Notes under the pieces: model-generated
Database searches by the model: none
What the model was told of the DNA's origin: nothing
Seen by the model: only the letters and a program-made list of their open reading frames with translations
Assembly: GCA_038258415.1 (NCBI GenBank)
Contig: JBBSPY010000042.1
Span: forward strand, 1-18,553
Length of the DNA: 18,553 bases
DNA from: Schlegelella_A sp038258415
Lineage (GTDB): Bacteria > Pseudomonadota > Gammaproteobacteria > Burkholderiales > Burkholderiaceae_C
Direction of reading: 5' to 3'
Position numbers and translations under genes: made by a program
Part shown: positions 16,758 through 18,553 of the stretch, in pieces
Numbering within the stretch: position 1 is the stretch's first letter
Layout of the letters: the number at the start of each line of letters is the position of its first letter

Positions 16758-17438
16758 TCAGGCGCCATAGCGATCGCGGTAGCGGGCGACCGCGTCGCGG
16801 TGGGCGTGCAGGGGCGAGCGGGCATCTTCGTCGAGAAAGGCAAGCAGGTCGGTCAGGGTGGCGATGGCGAACACCGGAACCGCATGGTCGCGCTCGAAAG
16901 ACATGACGGCCGACAACGGGGTCAGGTCGACATCGTCGCCCCCGCGCTCCATGCGGTCGAGCGAGATCAGCAGCGCGACCGGCCTGGCGCCCGAGTCGAG
17001 GATGATGTCGACCGACTCGCGCGCCGACGTCCCGGCCGTGATCACGTCATCGACGATGACCACCCGCCCGTGCAACGGCGCGCCGACCACGCGCCCGCCC
17101 TCGCCATGATCCTTTGCTTCCTTGCGGTTGTAGGCGAAGGCCAATGCACGGCCGCGGGCGGCAAAGCTCATCGCCGTCGCCGCGGCGAGCGTGATGCCCT
17201 TGTAGGCGGGGCCGAACAGCATGTCGAACGGCAGCCCGGAGGCCGACAGGCGCCGTGCATAGAATTCCGCCAGCCGCGCGAGCTTGACACCATCGTCGAA
17301 CAGGCCGGCGTTGAAGAAGTAGGGCGAAAGGCGCCCCGATTTCGTCTTGAATTCGCCAAAACGCAGCACCCCCGAGTCGATCGAGAACCGCACGAAGTCG
17401 CGGGCGATCGTGGCGTCGTCGGGAGCGGGCTCGGGCAT
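16758..17438 (-). CDS. pyrE: Orotate phosphoribosyltransferase
   Basis: The 226-residue enzyme (213 in E. coli) converts orotate and PRPP to orotidine 5'-phosphate in de novo pyrimidine synthesis. The type I phosphoribosyltransferase PRPP loop is clear: VVIVDDVITAGTSARES (126-142). Other conserved parts are KTKSGRLSPYFFNAG (31-45), FGPAYKGITLA (75-85) and the flexible catalytic loop NRKEAKDHGEGG (104-115). The ATG at 17436-17438 starts only 20 nt from the divergent exonuclease start. The slightly long C-terminus (RSPLHAHRDAVARYRDRYGA) resembles betaproteobacterial homologues. The assignment is secure. Confidence 0.97.
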   Translation of the reverse strand: MPEPAPDDATIARDFVRFSIDSGVLRFGEFKTKSGRLSPYFFNAGLFDDGVKLARLAEFYARRLSASGLPFDMLFGPAYKGITLAAATAMSFAARGRALAFAYNRKEAKDHGEGGRVVGAPLHGRVVIVDDVITAGTSARESVDIILDSGARPVALLISLDRMERGGDDVDLTPLSAVMSFERDHAVPVFAIATLTDLLAFLDEDARSPLHAHRDAVARYRDRYGA

Positions 17439-17458
17439 GGGCGAGTGAGCGAGGTCGC

Positions 17459-18256
17459 GTGTTCCGGCTAGTGTCGCTCAACCTCAACGGCATCCGGTCC
17501 GCGTCGGCCAAGGGCTTCGAGGCGTGGGCCGAAGGCGTTGGCGCCGACTGCATCGGCGTGCAGGAGCTGAAGGCGCGCGCCGACATCGTCGAGGGTCGCT
17601 TCGACGTCGTCGCCGGCATGAACGGGCACTTCCACTACGCCGAACGCGCCGGCTACTCGGGCGTAGGCCTCTACGCGCGCAGGAAGCCGAGCGCGATCCA
17701 CTGCGGCTTCGGCGAGCCCGAGTTCGACGCCGAAGGGCGTTGGATCGAGGCGCGGTTCGACCGGGCGTCGAGGCGAAGGATGCCCAGGCTCTCGATCGTG
17801 AGCTGCTACTTCCCGAGCGGCTCGTCGGGCGAGCACCGGCAGGCGGCCAAGTACCGATTCCTCGCGTCGATGGGGCCCTACCTCGAGGCGATCGCCCGCG
17901 ACCGCGAGGTGATCCTCGTCGGCGACGTGAACATCGCGCACCACGAGATCGACCTGAAGAACTGGCGCGGCAACCGAAAGAACAGTGGCTTCCTGCCCGA
18001 TGAGCGCGCCTGGATGACGCGGCTGTTCGAGAAGATCGGCTTCGTCGATGTCTTTCGCACCCTCAACCCGCACCCCGATCAGTACACCTGGTGGAGCAAC
18101 CGCGGGCAGGCGTGGGCGAAGAACGTCGGCTGGCGGATCGACTACCACCTCGCGACCCGGGGTGTCGCGGCGCTCGCTCGCAAGGAGCACATCTACCTGG
18201 AACAACGATTCAGCGACCACGCGCCGCTGATGATCGACTACGACCTCCAGTTGTGA
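17459..18256 (+). CDS. xth: Exonuclease III / AP endonuclease (Xth family)
   Basis: The 265-residue enzyme (E. coli XthA 268) cleaves DNA at abasic sites and removes 3' blocks in base-excision repair. The endonuclease/exonuclease/phosphatase fold is clear: LNLNGIRSA (7-15), the metal-binding Glu36 in VQELKA, SGVGLYAR (67-74), SCYFPSG with Tyr117, VGDVNIAH with Asp156 and Asn158, WWSNRGQAWAKNVGWRIDYHL (211-231) and the catalytic pair Asp253-His254 in SDHAPL. All active-site residues are present. The start is GTG at 17459; no ATG is available without losing the first strand. It is divergent from pyrE with 20 nt between starts. The family contains paralogues, so the exact subtype (XthA or ExoA) is left open. 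Confidence 0.95.
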   Translation: MFRLVSLNLNGIRSASAKGFEAWAEGVGADCIGVQELKARADIVEGRFDVVAGMNGHFHYAERAGYSGVGLYARRKPSAIHCGFGEPEFDAEGRWIEARFDRASRRRMPRLSIVSCYFPSGSSGEHRQAAKYRFLASMGPYLEAIARDREVILVGDVNIAHHEIDLKNWRGNRKNSGFLPDERAWMTRLFEKIGFVDVFRTLNPHPDQYTWWSNRGQAWAKNVGWRIDYHLATRGVAALARKEHIYLEQRFSDHAPLMIDYDLQL

Positions 18257-18307
18257 TGTCGGCGACACTAGGCCCGGCTGCGGCATGCTCGCGCCCCTGC
18301 CCGCTCC
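18257..18307. other. Spacer between xth and the SulP transporter gene
   Basis: Fifty-one nucleotides separate the two + strand genes. I see neither a clear promoter nor a terminator nor a strong Shine-Dalgarno before the ATG at 18308. Confidence 0.4.
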
Positions 18308-18553
18308 ATGTCCCTCTCGAGCCTCCGCCGTGACTGGCTGTCCAATGTCCGCGGCGACGTGCTCGCGGGACTCGTCGTTGCGCTGGCGCTGATCCCCGAG
18401 GCCATCGCCTTTTCCATCATCGCTGGCGTCGACCCCAAGGTCGGCCTGTATGCCTCGTTCAGCATCGCGGTCGTCATCGCCTTCACGGGCGGCCGCCCCG
18501 GCATGATCTCGGCCGCCACTGGCGCCATGGCCCTGGTGATGGTCACGCTGGTC
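18308..18553 (+). CDS. SulP-family inorganic anion transporter, N-terminal part
   Basis: The gene starts at ATG 18308 and runs in frame to the last base of the window, so only the first 82 residues are seen. They read MSLSSLRRDWLSNVRGDVLA, then the first membrane helix GLVVALALIPEAIAFSIIAGV (21-41), a short KVGLYASF segment and a second helix with GGRPGMISAATGAMALVM (61-78). This pattern of Arg-Gly-Asp before helix 1, proline in helix 1 and the G-R-P-G-M-I-S-A-A-T-G-A motif is typical of SulP/SLC26-type transporters for sulfate, bicarbonate or other anions. Substrate and presence of a STAS domain cannot be judged. The full protein probably has about 480-580 residues. Confidence 0.9.
   Translation, partial: MSLSSLRRDWLSNVRGDVLAGLVVALALIPEAIAFSIIAGVDPKVGLYASFSIAVVIAFTGGRPGMISAATGAMALVMVTLV

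Overview
The window is a GC-rich, gene-dense stretch of a bacterial chromosome carrying mostly housekeeping genes. Gene content and order point to a betaproteobacterium, probably Burkholderiales. The supporting blocks are mreB-mreC-mreD-mrdA-rodA divergent from gatC-gatA-gatB, recA-recX followed by sucC-sucD, and pyrE head to head with an exonuclease III gene. This placement is inference from gene order and protein character; no rRNA or other taxonomic marker is present.

Layout from left to right. (1) Positions 1-1209 hold a small accessory patch: an intact 'putative addiction module' antitoxin gene (+) whose RelE/ParE-type toxin is cut off after about 19 family-like residues, then a complete antitoxin/PIN-toxin pair on the minus strand. 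(2) Positions 1255-4953 (minus) carry sucC-sucD (succinyl-CoA synthetase), followed downstream by a PP2C-type protein phosphatase and a two-FHA-domain protein. The last two look like the eraser and reader of a Ser/Thr phosphorylation circuit whose kinase is not in view. (3) Positions 5063-6642 (minus) hold recA-recX with an ATGA overlap. A LexA-type SOS box overlaps the recA promoter. (4) Positions 6643-6910 are a non-coding region between recA and a divergent lipoprotein gene; it contains an unusual set of nested and potentially competing inverted repeats. (5) Positions 6911-7477 (+) encode a BON-domain lipoprotein with a charged Lys/Ala/Asp helical segment, ending 12 nt from the converging rodA. 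(6) Positions 7490-13227 (minus) form the elongasome operon mreB-mreC-mreD-mrdA-rodA, tightly packed with 4-nt start/stop overlaps and a probable TTG start for mrdA. (7) Positions 13425-16719 (+) are gatC-gatA-gatB, also coupled by 4-nt overlaps, for tRNA-dependent transamidation. (8) Positions 16758-18256 hold pyrE (minus) and an exonuclease III homologue (+) whose start codons are only 20 nt apart. (9) The window ends inside a SulP-family anion transporter gene (+).

The genes cover cell elongation (MreBCD, PBP2, RodA), aminoacyl-tRNA synthesis (GatCAB), DNA repair (RecA, RecX, ExoIII), the TCA cycle (SucCD), pyrimidine synthesis (PyrE) and envelope or stress functions (BON lipoprotein). I saw no tRNA, rRNA, CRISPR array, transposase or phage gene. 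No clearly new multi-gene system is evident. The items most worth a second look are the structured recA upstream region, the PP2C-FHA pair attached to sucCD, and the partly decayed toxin-antitoxin patch.
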